Shown here: positions 50,167 through 59,000 of the stretch, piece by piece | Layout: each line of letters starts with the position of its first letter | Position numbering within the stretch: the stretch's first letter is position 1 | Source of the DNA: Merdimonas sp963929015 | Lineage (GTDB): Bacteria > Bacillota > Clostridia > Lachnospirales > Lachnospiraceae | Assembly: GCF_963929015.1 (NCBI RefSeq) | Contig: NZ_CAWVHE010000001.1 | Location: 62,001 to 126,000 of the forward strand | Length of the DNA: 64,000 nucleotides | Direction of reading: 5' to 3' | The notes under the pieces: generated by a model | Database searches by the model: none | What the model was told of the DNA's origin: nothing | Seen by the model: the letters and a program-made list of their open reading frames with translations, nothing else | Position numbers and translations under genes: made by a program

Positions 50167-51108
50167 ATGAACCTTGTATTTCTTGATGCAAAGACAATCG
50201 GAGATGATATTGACCTCTCTGCTTTTGACCGTCTGGGAAATGTAGTTAAGTATTCGTTTTCACAGCCGGAAGAAGTACCGGAGCGGATCAAAGACGCAGA
50301 TGTGATCATCGTCAATAAGATCCGGGTAGACGAGGCGGCTGTAGGCGGCGCTTCCCGTCTGAAACTTGTGTGTGTCACCGCTACCGGCACCAACAACCTG
50401 GACAAAGAATATCTGGACCGCCGCGGCATTGCCTGGCGCAATGTTGCGGATTATTCTACCGAATCTGTGGCCCAGCACACCTTTGCCATGCTGTTTTATC
50501 TGCTGGAAAAGCTGCGCTATTACGATGATTATGTAAAAGAAGGCCGTTATATCAACGACACCGTCTTTACCCATTTTGCAGAACATTTCTATGAACTGAA
50601 GGGAAAAACCTGGGGGATCATCGGCCTTGGGAATATCGGCCGCCGGGTAGCCGCTGTTGCGGAAGCTTTCGGCGCGCAGGTAATCTATACCTCCCCTTCG
50701 GGAAGTGCGCCGCAGCCCGGATACCGCCAGGTATCCTTTGAGACCCTGCTTGCCGATTCGGATATTATCTCTGTCCACGCGCCCCTGAACCAGTATACAG
50801 AAGGGCTCATCGACCAGAAAGCGCTGGAACAGATGAAGCCTTCCTGCATCTTTTTGAATCTTGGCAGGGGACCAATCGTAAATGAACAGGATCTGGCGGA
50901 TGCACTTACAGAGAAAAAAATTGCCGCTGCAGGTCTGGACGTCTTGTGTCGAGAGCCCATGAGCAGCGACAATCCGCTGTCTGCCATCAAAGACAGCAGA
51001 CGCCTGTTTATCACGCCTCACATCGGCTGGGCCAGCATAGAGGCAAGAACCCGGCTGATGGACATTATTTATCACCAAATTACAGAATTCTTCGGCCTGC
51101 CAGAATAA
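50167..51108 (+). CDS. D-2-hydroxyacid dehydrogenase
   Basis: This 313-residue NAD-dependent dehydrogenase of the glycerate/hydroxypyruvate reductase type has the Rossmann motif GIIGLGNIGRRVAAVAEAFG. Catalytic residues are Arg in NLGRGPIVNEQDL, Glu in VLCREPMSSDNPL and His in ITPHIGWAS. The exact 2-oxoacid substrate is unknown. AGGAGG lies 10 bases upstream of the ATG at 50167; the frame opens earlier, inside the tRNA. It overlaps the convergent lspA-like gene by 29 bases. Confidence 0.92.
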   Translation: MNLVFLDAKTIGDDIDLSAFDRLGNVVKYSFSQPEEVPERIKDADVIIVNKIRVDEAAVGGASRLKLVCVTATGTNNLDKEYLDRRGIAWRNVADYSTESVAQHTFAMLFYLLEKLRYYDDYVKEGRYINDTVFTHFAEHFYELKGKTWGIIGLGNIGRRVAAVAEAFGAQVIYTSPSGSAPQPGYRQVSFETLLADSDIISVHAPLNQYTEGLIDQKALEQMKPSCIFLNLGRGPIVNEQDLADALTEKKIAAAGLDVLCREPMSSDNPLSAIKDSRRLFITPHIGWASIEARTRLMDIIYHQITEFFGLPE

Positions 51109-51541
51109 GCGCGCCTGCCGCAAGATAAAGATCAGCCAGGTTGGCGGTCAGTCTGGTAAGAAAAGAAGGGCCGGATGTAAGAGCAATATAATCCGTCACC
51201 TTTCCGCTGCGTACCCGGTCCAAAAGATTTCCTGCGGCCCCTGCGGCCGCCAGGGTACATCCTGCTTTTTCAATCCTTCGTCCCCGCAGGAAAAAAAGAC
51301 CGGTCCAGCCTGCGAACACAAGGACCGCAGCCGCACCGGTCAGCTTTTTTACTGTCTGCGGACGGTCCTCTAAGATTCCCAGCGCAAAGCCCGGATTATA
51401 GACCTTCCTGAGCATAAGCCTTTCTCCCGGCAGCATTCTGGTCTCTCCCGGCTCCAGACATTCTTCCACATATTGTCTGACCATTGCATCTGTTCCAAAA
51501 AGAAGAGCAAACAACCCGGGCATCCATCCATTCCCCTTCAT
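51080..51541 (-). CDS. Divergent signal peptidase II-like protein
   Basis: This 153-residue protein with hydrophobic segments has three LspA signatures: VYNPGFALGIL (NxGxA-like), AAGNLLDRVRSGKVTDYIAL with the first catalytic Asp and LTANLADLYLAAGALIL with the second. It is shorter and more divergent at the N-terminus than normal LspA (GTDAMVRQYVEE in place of DQxTK). It probably cleaves lipoprotein signal peptides or a subset. The start lies directly after the stop of the coiled-coil gene, so it ends the clpX-protease operon. Confidence 0.75.
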   Translation of the reverse strand: MKGNGWMPGLFALLFGTDAMVRQYVEECLEPGETRMLPGERLMLRKVYNPGFALGILEDRPQTVKKLTGAAAVLVFAGWTGLFFLRGRRIEKAGCTLAAAGAAGNLLDRVRSGKVTDYIALTSGPSFLTRLTANLADLYLAAGALILAGRRIL

Positions 51542-51832
51542 CTATACATCCTCTCGGATCCTTACGATCTCTTCTTCCTGTCTTTCAATCGCTTCTTCTC
51601 TCTTTTCAATCGCCTCGCAGAATGTAATGTAATCCGTATCCCGGATCTCGCCGTGCCGGAATTTTTCGTACACCATACGGCCAATATCGATCAGATCTCT
51701 TTCATTTGCCCGTTTCAGTGAACGGATATCACTTTTTATCTTCTGGATCTCCAGGGTGTCTCCCGTCTTTTTCCCCAGATCGCTGACTATTTCTGATAAT
51801 TTCTGTTCCATTTCTTTAAAAAAATCTGCCAT
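51542..51832 (-). CDS. Small coiled-coil protein
   Basis: This 96-residue, very charged helical protein (MADFFKEMEQKLSEIVSDLGKKTGDTLEIQKIKSDIRSL; AIEKREEAIERQEEEIVRIRED) is predicted to be coiled coil, with the segment GRMVYEKFRHGEI between. The family is not recognised. It lies between the subtilisin-like protease and the lspA-like gene. AAAGGAG lies upstream of the ATG at 51832; a GTG three codons earlier falls inside that site. Confidence 0.7.
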   Translation of the reverse strand: MADFFKEMEQKLSEIVSDLGKKTGDTLEIQKIKSDIRSLKRANERDLIDIGRMVYEKFRHGEIRDTDYITFCEAIEKREEAIERQEEEIVRIREDV

Positions 51833-51868
51833 CTTTTTCACTCCTTTGCCTGTGATCCTGGCAACTTT

Positions 51869-53581
51869 CTAAAGCTGCCGCATCCGGTCCAGAGACTGGT
51901 ACACATTCAGTGTCCCATACCCCCATTCCCGGTTTGGGTACTCCATATTTTCCCTTTTTGCCGCGCCGAGCACAATCGTATTGCGGATCAGGACAGAATT
52001 TCTGAATCGGGCCTCCGGCTGCTCTCCCAGCCATTCCATAAGAAGGGCAGATGCTCCCGCCGCAATGGCGGCCCCGCCGCTGGAACCGGTCCTTGTCACA
52101 AAGCCTCCGCCTGCCGCCGCGCCTTTCAGTTTTACCCCGGGCGCCGCATAATCGGGCTTAATGGTTCCATTTCTAGTATACCCTCTCCCGGAATGAATAT
52201 CAACTCCATTATCCGCACCATTATAATATGCCACTGTCATTGCAGCAGGCGCGCTTCCAGGCTCCGTTATCGTCAGATTCGGGTCTGCTTCCAGAAAAAA
52301 CACTTCCCCTTCCACAAATTCCTGCACCGGAAGCCAGACATGTACCTCTCCCAGCGCCCTCTGCAGCGACAGGATCTCCAGTTTCCAGACTCCTGGAGCC
52401 GGATCCAGGAATCTTAAGAATATCATCTGTGAATCATTATTTTCCAGCAGGAGCCGGTCTTCTACCGTAACCCGGGTCGCATCAAAGGAAAACAGCCATT
52501 CATATCTCTGCCCCTGTCTTAAAGAGACCGGTCCGGTCCGCTCTCCGGAAGGAGAGACCAGGGAGACGGTCGCCACATCCGGGAGCCGGACCCATACCTC
52601 TGCGGAGAATCCCTGGATCCCTTCTCCAACCCGGATCTCTGCGACTACGGTTTCCTGCGTTTTCTGAAACCGGTGATAAAAGTGATGGCGGCCGGCCGCC
52701 TCATTTCCCGCCCCGATGACCACCGCCCGGTCTTCGGTGTACGCATACTGGTCCAGAGCTCTTGCCAGAAGCGAAGAGCCGTTGTGTCCGCCAAAGTTTG
52801 TCCCCAGCGCAAGACAGATCACCAGCGGCATTCCTCTTTCTTCTGCCAGGTGATGAAGATAGGCCAATCCTAAAAGGATATCATTTTCCTGGTAGCACAC
52901 CACCTGCGGAGGAATCCCGTAGAAATCCTTCAGATATGCTTTCGCCGGTTTGAGCTTCACCATCGCCACAGACGCCTCCGGCGCCGCTCCCGCAAACCGC
53001 TCTTCCGGGACCGGGCTTCCCGCCGCCAGACTTGCCACATAGGTGCCGTGTCCGGCCACGTCAGCTCCTGGCAGCCTTCCTGCTTCCTGAGGGTTCTTCT
53101 GCGCTGCTTCCAGAAGCCGGTCGATCTCTTCCTGCGTATAACTGCTGCCATAGAAAAATCCCGCCGGCGGGCTTCCCTCCCTGTCGGTCTGATCCCAGAT
53201 CCCCGCGATCCGGGTCCTGCCGTCCAGCCCCCGAAACACCGGATGGGCAAGATCAATCCCGGTATCCACAAACCCGATCATCACCCCTTCTCCTGTTGCC
53301 TGCAGCGCCGGAAGCGTCTGCACCGCGCTGATCCCCGCTCCATAAAGAGCGTCCATGTCAAGAGGCGTATAACACTTCGGCACCGCATAATACCCGTAAT
53401 CATAAAAAGAGAGAGACTCCTTTCCTTCCCCCTTTACCGACACGACCCGGCAGCCAAAGTCCCCGGACTGGATACAGACCTCTTCGCCTTCAAAAAGATT
53501 CTGATCCGCCCGGTAATCCGGGATCAGGAAATCCCAGTACGCCTCTGAAAGAATGTTTTCCCCGCATCTTTGATCTTCCAT
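51869..53581 (-). CDS. Subtilisin-like S8 peptidase (Csp-like), copy 2
   Basis: This 570-residue paralogue of the protease at 10470-12197 has Asp in MIGFVDTGIDLAHPVF, His in VAGHGTYVASLAAG and oxyanion Asn in VIGAGNEAAGRHH, all normal. The Ser region reads RTGSSGGAAIAAGASALLMEW where GTSxATP is expected: the Ser remains, but Thr is Ser and the Pro is lost, so activity may differ. No signal peptide. Its ribosome site (GAGGT) is buried in a 15-bp stem just upstream. It sits between clpX and the coiled-coil gene, in one direction. Confidence 0.87.
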   Translation of the reverse strand: MEDQRCGENILSEAYWDFLIPDYRADQNLFEGEEVCIQSGDFGCRVVSVKGEGKESLSFYDYGYYAVPKCYTPLDMDALYGAGISAVQTLPALQATGEGVMIGFVDTGIDLAHPVFRGLDGRTRIAGIWDQTDREGSPPAGFFYGSSYTQEEIDRLLEAAQKNPQEAGRLPGADVAGHGTYVASLAAGSPVPEERFAGAAPEASVAMVKLKPAKAYLKDFYGIPPQVVCYQENDILLGLAYLHHLAEERGMPLVICLALGTNFGGHNGSSLLARALDQYAYTEDRAVVIGAGNEAAGRHHFYHRFQKTQETVVAEIRVGEGIQGFSAEVWVRLPDVATVSLVSPSGERTGPVSLRQGQRYEWLFSFDATRVTVEDRLLLENNDSQMIFLRFLDPAPGVWKLEILSLQRALGEVHVWLPVQEFVEGEVFFLEADPNLTITEPGSAPAAMTVAYYNGADNGVDIHSGRGYTRNGTIKPDYAAPGVKLKGAAAGGGFVTRTGSSGGAAIAAGASALLMEWLGEQPEARFRNSVLIRNTIVLGAAKRENMEYPNREWGYGTLNVYQSLDRMRQL

Positions 53582-53588
53582 AAAAATT

Positions 53589-53641
53589 ACACCTCATATA
53601 TTTATCCCGGGAAAATTCCCTGCCTAAAATATATGAGGTGT
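53589..53641 (-). promoter_or_regulatory. Hairpin covering the ribosome site of S8 peptidase copy 2
   Basis: Perfect 15-base arms ACACCTCATATATTT (53589-53603) and AAATATATGAGGTGT (53627-53641) flank 23 bases that contain GGGAA/TTCCC. In the minus-strand RNA the GAGGT at 53591-53595 is the Shine-Dalgarno site, 9 bases from the ATG at 53581, and is fully paired. T5 follows the stem, so the same structure could end the clpX transcript. Confidence 0.65.
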
Positions 53642-53673
53642 CTTTCTCTGTCATTCCCGGACTTTCCCAAGAC

Positions 53674-55104
53674 CTAAGAAAGCCTTGGTACTTCCTGGCC
53701 CCGAAGCTGGATGATGGGGCCGCCGGTTCCTTCTATGTATTCTTTTGTAATGGTTACCTGGCCGATGCTGTCATCCTTGGGGATCTCATACATGATATCC
53801 AGCATGAACTCCTCAATGATAGCCCGCAGCGCCCGGGCCCCGGTATCCTTCTTCATGGCCTTTTCTGCGATGGCCTGGAGTGCCCCGTCGTCAAAATCCA
53901 GCCGGACCTCGTCCAGGGCAAGCAGTTTCTGGTACTGTTTTAAGATAGCGTTTTTGGGCTCCTTTAAGATCTTGACCAGCATATCCTCATTCATGCCCTC
54001 CAGGGTAAATACAATAGGCAGCCTTCCCAAAAATTCCGGGATCATGCCAAAGTTTCTAAGATCTTCCGTCGTCACTTTGGAAAGAATGGTCTTGTCATGG
54101 TCATATTTATCCTTCAGGTCTGCGCCAAAGCCGATAGAAGACTGTTTGGTCAGCCGCTCTTTAATAATGCTCTCCAGATCCGGGAATGCTCCGCCGCAGA
54201 TAAAGAGAATGTTTTTGGTATTCACCGTCGTCAGCGGCACCATGGCATTTTTACTGTTGGCTCCCACCGGCACTTCCACGTCGCTTCCCTCCAGCAGTTT
54301 TAACATTCCCTGCTGCACCGATTCCCCGCTGACATCCCTCTGATTCGTATTTTTCTTTTTGGCGATCTTGTCAATCTCATCAATGAAGATAATGCCCTGC
54401 TCCGCCTTTTCCACATCATTGTCTGCAGCGGCCAGAAGCTTGGAGACAACGCTCTCGATGTCGTCGCCGATATAGCCTGCCTCAGTAAGAGAAGTGGCGT
54501 CTGTAATGGCAAGCGGCACATCCAGGATCCTTGCCAGGGTCTTGACCAGATAGGTCTTTCCTGATCCGGTCGGCCCGATCATCAGCATGTTGGACTTTTC
54601 TATCTCAATATCATCCATGGAGTCCGTAGCCACTCTCTTATAATGATTATACACTGCCACAGACATGGCTTTTTTTGCATATTCCTGCCCTACCACATAT
54701 TCGTCCAGGCTGGCCTTGATCTTATGAGGCGCCGGGATCTTACGGATATCGATGAGGGGTTTGTGCTCTTCCCCTTCTTTTTTCTTTTTGATCTTCTGCT
54801 GCTTTGGGATGGCCTGTTCCAGATCTGCCATATTCATAAAATGCACGCCCGGCATGTTAAGAAGCTGGCTGTAATCGATCTGTCCGTTACGCATGGCGTC
54901 AAAACTTTTCTGCATACAGTCGCTGCATACCGAAAGTCCTCCGGGCAGGTCGATCATCTTTCCTGTTACGCTCTCTGGCCGGTGGCAGATGGAGCAGATT
55001 TTTTCATACTCCTCTTCTTTCTGGGATTTCTGATCCCCGGTCTCCTCCACAGCGCCCTCCACGGTTTCGATTTCCGTCCGTTCGTTTTTATCCTGTTCTG
55101 ACAT
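53674..55104 (-). CDS. clpX: ClpX-like ATP-dependent unfoldase
   Basis: This 476-residue ClpX-family AAA+ protein has an extra acidic N-terminal stretch of about 35 residues, then the zinc domain (CSICHRPE... CSDCMQ). The ATPase has Walker A IGPTGSGKTYLVKTLA, Walker B GIIFIDEIDKIA, pore loop TEAGYIGDDIESV and the ClpP-binding loop SSIGFGADL. ClpP docking is therefore plausible. No clpP is adjacent, and a second, canonical clpX elsewhere is likely. The start at 55104 has GAGGAAGG. It is the first gene of the unit leading to the S8 protease. Confidence 0.9.
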   Translation of the reverse strand: MSEQDKNERTEIETVEGAVEETGDQKSQKEEEYEKICSICHRPESVTGKMIDLPGGLSVCSDCMQKSFDAMRNGQIDYSQLLNMPGVHFMNMADLEQAIPKQQKIKKKKEGEEHKPLIDIRKIPAPHKIKASLDEYVVGQEYAKKAMSVAVYNHYKRVATDSMDDIEIEKSNMLMIGPTGSGKTYLVKTLARILDVPLAITDATSLTEAGYIGDDIESVVSKLLAAADNDVEKAEQGIIFIDEIDKIAKKKNTNQRDVSGESVQQGMLKLLEGSDVEVPVGANSKNAMVPLTTVNTKNILFICGGAFPDLESIIKERLTKQSSIGFGADLKDKYDHDKTILSKVTTEDLRNFGMIPEFLGRLPIVFTLEGMNEDMLVKILKEPKNAILKQYQKLLALDEVRLDFDDGALQAIAEKAMKKDTGARALRAIIEEFMLDIMYEIPKDDSIGQVTITKEYIEGTGGPIIQLRGQEVPRLS

Positions 55105-55156
55105 ATTATCCTTCCTCAATCTACTTTGTTTTCTATGTTCTCTGGTCTGCTTTTTC

Positions 55157-57133
55157 CTAAGCTTCCGGCTCTTCTTCCCTTTGGATCATCTGAAGAAATG
55201 TTTCTTCTGAAATAATGGGGATTCCAAGCTCATTGGCCTTTTTATTTTTGGAAGATGTGGAAGTTACATCATTATTAATGAGGTAACTTGTTTTGGATGT
55301 CACAGAGCCTGTCACTTTCCCCCCCAGACTCTCGATCAGTTCTTTTACCTCGCTCCGGTTGGAAAAATGCTCCACGCTCCCGGTGATCACAAAATTTACG
55401 CCTGCAAAGATCTGCTTCTTTTCAACAGTTTCTTCCGGGATCCGAAGTTCCTCCAGAAGTCTCCGGAATTGTTCCACATGCTCCTTCTGTGCAAAATATC
55501 CCACAAAAGCTCCTGCCAGCACCTCACCCACGCCGGGGATTGCGCTTAAATCCTCCCGGTCAGCCCGGAGCATGGCTTCCACATCATTCCGAAACTCTTT
55601 GCAGATTACTTTCGCGTTGGCAAGACCGATACCCGGAATACCGATCCCGTAGATCACCCGCGCAAGAGTTGTGACCCTTGCCTTTTCCACACTGTCCTTC
55701 AGATTCTGGTATGATTTTTCCCCGAATCCCTCCATTCCCCGGATCTCTTCCTGATAGCGATCCAGATGGAAAATGTCTGCATATTCTTTAATATACCCCA
55801 TTGCTATGAATTTTTCCAGTGTTGCTTCCGACAATCCCTCAATATTTAAAGCGTCCCGGCTTACAAAAAGGGCGAAAGATTTGATGTGCTTTGCCTGGCA
55901 GTCCGGATTGGCACAGTAAAGCGTCTTCGCATTCCCGTCCTGACGGATCTGTGTGGGACCGCCGCACACCGGACAGACTTTGGGAATGTCCTTCACCCCG
56001 CTGCGGGTCAGATTCCGGGCAATCTGCGGAATGATCATATTGGCTTTGTAGACCTCTATGGTATCGCCAGTTCCAAGCTCCAGCTCTTCCATGATACTGA
56101 TGTTGTGGACGCTGGCGCGGCTTACCGTCGTCCCTTCCAGTTCTACCGGTTCAAACACTGCTACCGGATTGATCAGCCCTGTTCTTGAAGGACTCCACTC
56201 AATTTCCAGAAGTCTGGTTTCCCGGACTTCGTCAGCCCACTTAAAAGCAAAAGAATCCCGGGGAAACTTGGACGTCCTCCCAAGAGAAGCGCCGTAAGCG
56301 ATATCCTCATACGTCAGCACCAGCCCGTCGGAGGGGAAATCATTGTCCGCGATCCCGGCCGCAAACTCCTCCACAGTCCTTCGTACCGTTTCTTTTGTGA
56401 CCATGCGATATTCCACCACCTGGAACCCCTGGCTTTTCAGCCATTCCATCTGTGCTTTTCTGGAATTGTGAAAGTCTTCGCCTTCTGCCTTCACCAGGGT
56501 AAAGGCGTAAAACTTTACGTTGCGTTTTGCAGTAATCTCGCTATTTAACTGCCGCACCGAGCCACTGCACAAATTCCGCGGATTCTTGTATTTCGCATCG
56601 ACATCGGCGATCTCCTGATTGATCTTCTCAAAATCCCGGTAGCCGATCACCGCCTCGCCCCGGAGGATCAGTTCTCCCTGAAAGGGGATGCGAAGGGGCA
56701 GATTCCGGAAGACCTTTGCATTTGCGGTCACCACCTCGCCTACTTCACCGTTTCCTCTGGTCACCGCTTTGTAAAGCTCTCCATCCCGGTAGGAAAGTAC
56801 GATCGTCAGCCCGTCCATTTTCCAGGACATCAGAACCTCCTGGTCCCCTGCAAATGCTTCCAGCTCCGCCACGTCCTTGGTCTTATCCAGTGACAGCATA
56901 GGGCTTTCATGGCGCTCTTTGGGAAGCTCGCTTCGCACTTCATATCCCACATTGACCGTGGGGCTGTTGGAAAGGGTGGTGCCCAGTTCCTGTTCCAGAG
57001 AAAGGAGTTCCTCATAGAGCCTGTCATACTCATAGTTGCTCATGATCTCCTGGGCGTCCTGATAATACGCTTTCCCTGCTTCATTTAAAATCTCTACCAG
57101 TTCCTGCATCCTGGCCTGCTTTGATCTGTCCAT
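55157..57133 (-). CDS. ligA: NAD-dependent DNA ligase
   Basis: LigA (658 residues) joins nicks using NAD. It has the Ia domain (SNYEYDRLYEELLSLEQELG) and adenylation site SWKMDGLTIVLSYRDG with the catalytic Lys. The OB fold, the four-Cys zinc finger (CPVCGGPTQIRQDGNAKTLYCANPDC), helix-hairpin-helix (IPGIGLANAK, AIPGVGEVLAG) and a C-terminal BRCT domain (FVITGSVEHFSNRSEVKELIE) follow. KMDG replaces the common KIDG. The start at 57133 has GAGGAA; it overlaps the upstream synthase gene by 53 bases. Confidence 0.95.
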   Translation of the reverse strand: MDRSKQARMQELVEILNEAGKAYYQDAQEIMSNYEYDRLYEELLSLEQELGTTLSNSPTVNVGYEVRSELPKERHESPMLSLDKTKDVAELEAFAGDQEVLMSWKMDGLTIVLSYRDGELYKAVTRGNGEVGEVVTANAKVFRNLPLRIPFQGELILRGEAVIGYRDFEKINQEIADVDAKYKNPRNLCSGSVRQLNSEITAKRNVKFYAFTLVKAEGEDFHNSRKAQMEWLKSQGFQVVEYRMVTKETVRRTVEEFAAGIADNDFPSDGLVLTYEDIAYGASLGRTSKFPRDSFAFKWADEVRETRLLEIEWSPSRTGLINPVAVFEPVELEGTTVSRASVHNISIMEELELGTGDTIEVYKANMIIPQIARNLTRSGVKDIPKVCPVCGGPTQIRQDGNAKTLYCANPDCQAKHIKSFALFVSRDALNIEGLSEATLEKFIAMGYIKEYADIFHLDRYQEEIRGMEGFGEKSYQNLKDSVEKARVTTLARVIYGIGIPGIGLANAKVICKEFRNDVEAMLRADREDLSAIPGVGEVLAGAFVGYFAQKEHVEQFRRLLEELRIPEETVEKKQIFAGVNFVITGSVEHFSNRSEVKELIESLGGKVTGSVTSKTSYLINNDVTSTSSKNKKANELGIPIISEETFLQMIQREEEPEA

Positions 57134-57827
57134 ATAATTCCTCTAACTCCTGCTTACTTAATTCTCTGACGTCTCCGGGCTTCATCTTCCCGAGACGGAT
57201 ATTGACGATCCGCACCCGAAGAAGCTTTTCTACTTTGTATCCGCAGGCTTCACACATTCTGCGGATCTGCCGGTTCAGCCCCTGGGTCAGCGTGATGGAA
57301 AACGTATATTTCCCCAAAGCCTCCGCCCGGCAGGGCCTGGTCACTTCATTAAGCCCCTTTTCCTCATCCCGGATGTGTACGCCTTCCCGCATCCTCCTTA
57401 AAAACTCTTCGGTCACCGGCCGGTCCACCGTCACCTTGTATTCCTTTTCATGGCCAAACCGGGCCCGCATCATGCCATCGATCAGATCTCCGTCATTGGT
57501 CATAATAAGAAGGCCTTCCGAATCCTTATCCAGCCGGCCGGCATAGGTAAGCCGGACCGGATAATCCAGATATCGGATAATATTTCTCTTTTCTCTCTGG
57601 TCCCCGGTACATACGATCCCTGCCGGCTTGTAGACGGCCAGCACAACTTTCCGGTTTCTGTCACGGATCTCTTTTTTCCCTACCTTTACCACCTGTCCCG
57701 GCTCCACCTGCATGCCGGGCACGGCCTTCCGGCCGTCTACCGTCACCTTCCCGGCCTGGATCAGCCGGTCCGCTTCCCGGCGGGAACAGATCCCTGCCTC
57801 ACTTAGATATTTATTCAGTCTCGTCAT
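57081..57827 (-). CDS. RsuA/RluB/RluF family pseudouridine synthase
   Basis: This 248-residue protein has an S4 domain (MTRLNKYLSEAGICSRREADRLIQAGKVTVDG) and an RsuA-type catalytic domain with Asp in YAGRLDKDSEGLLIMTNDG and LTQGLNRQIRRMCEACGYKV. It is closest to RluF/RluB-type 23S enzymes, though 16S is possible. Its 3' end overlaps ligA by 53 bases and its 5' end overlaps the DHHW gene by 17, so the three are tightly packed. Confidence 0.9.
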   Translation of the reverse strand: MTRLNKYLSEAGICSRREADRLIQAGKVTVDGRKAVPGMQVEPGQVVKVGKKEIRDRNRKVVLAVYKPAGIVCTGDQREKRNIIRYLDYPVRLTYAGRLDKDSEGLLIMTNDGDLIDGMMRARFGHEKEYKVTVDRPVTEEFLRRMREGVHIRDEEKGLNEVTRPCRAEALGKYTFSITLTQGLNRQIRRMCEACGYKVEKLLRVRIVNIRLGKMKPGDVRELSKQELEELYGQIKAGQDAGTGRDFK

Positions 57828-58992
57828 TTTCCAATACTCCGCTGATACTGTTATCTTCTACAAATGTATTGCCATTATACAAAAACAACACCTCTGTGAT
57901 CTTGTTGTCCTGCATAAGCTGATGAATATCGCCATAATAATATCTGGGATCCACCACCAGGATCTCCCGGAAATGTGGCGTAAGGAAGGGAATCAGACAG
58001 TTGGCGTAAGAATCCTTCAAAAGCAGAAGCCTTTTGGTACTGTCCGCGGTCGTCCGGATATCCAGCATCCCGGTATTTCCTCCAAGAAACATGGCGTACT
58101 GATCTTTCCCTTCCAGTCTGGAAGCATCATACAGGGAAGCGGTCTTTTTTTGCTCCTGCGGATCCGTGACCACCACCTCCGGCCCCGCCTTCTCATCCTC
58201 CGGCAGATAGACGCAGATGGTCTCCCGGCGTCCGGTCTCATATCCGCTGGTGGAAGAAAGGGTTCCGTTGAAGGAATTGCTGACTGCATAAGGAACCAGT
58301 TCCGGCTCTTTGGTCCGGTCAAGGCCCATCGCTTCCGCAAGCGCCTGATATCCGTACTTCGCTCCCAGCGTCGTCCAGTGATGATCGGTACGGTAATAGA
58401 TCTCTTCCTTTTTATGCTCATCCAGAGCGCTTTTTACATCCACCCAGACAAACGAATCTCCCAGAGACTTACGGATCTTTTCAAAATCCTGATCCTGATC
58501 CCTAGTCACTGCAAACGCAGGCAACTTGTCGGAAAGTACATTTGCCGCATTGGGCGCAAGCATCATATACATGGGGATGTCCGGGTATGTTTCCTGAAAT
58601 CCCCGCATCGCCTTCAGGTTCTGTTCCATCTGTTCCGGAGAAGGCGTCCCGATCTTTTCCAGGAGATACCCGTCTTTTCCCTTGTATACGCCGTTGGATT
58701 CCCGCCTGCCAAGAAGAAGGTCTGTGTGGGTCTTCAGCTGTACCCACAGGTCTCGTCCTGCCATCTGGTCAGACTGATACGCCTCATACTGTTCCATAAA
58801 TCTGCCGCTTTTGATACCGGAAAGCGTAAGCTCTGGTCTTTGTTCCAGGACACGGTTCTCTTTTTCCGAAGACTCCCGGTCCGGAACTGCCAGATTCAGC
58901 CCGCAGATCAGCACGAGAAGAGCCAGAAACATCTGTGCCATCTTGATTTTTCTATGCTGTTTTTTCCATCTGCCCCAAATTTGTTTTATCAT
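57811..58992 (-). CDS. DHHW family surface O-acylation protein
   Basis: This 393-residue protein has a single N-terminal membrane anchor (about 18-38) and an outside AlgX/AlgJ-like domain. The DHHW motif appears in IYYRTDHHWTTLGAKYGYQAL (near 215), with a SGNH-type Ser/Asp region in KRLLLLKDSYANCLIPFLT. It likely receives acetyl groups from the MBOAT protein and transfers them to a surface polysaccharide. The start at 58992 has AGGAGC. It starts 8 bases after the MBOAT stop. Confidence 0.85.
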   Translation of the reverse strand: MIKQIWGRWKKQHRKIKMAQMFLALLVLICGLNLAVPDRESSEKENRVLEQRPELTLSGIKSGRFMEQYEAYQSDQMAGRDLWVQLKTHTDLLLGRRESNGVYKGKDGYLLEKIGTPSPEQMEQNLKAMRGFQETYPDIPMYMMLAPNAANVLSDKLPAFAVTRDQDQDFEKIRKSLGDSFVWVDVKSALDEHKKEEIYYRTDHHWTTLGAKYGYQALAEAMGLDRTKEPELVPYAVSNSFNGTLSSTSGYETGRRETICVYLPEDEKAGPEVVVTDPQEQKKTASLYDASRLEGKDQYAMFLGGNTGMLDIRTTADSTKRLLLLKDSYANCLIPFLTPHFREILVVDPRYYYGDIHQLMQDNKITEVLFLYNGNTFVEDNSISGVLENDETE

Positions 58993-59000
58993 AATCGCTC

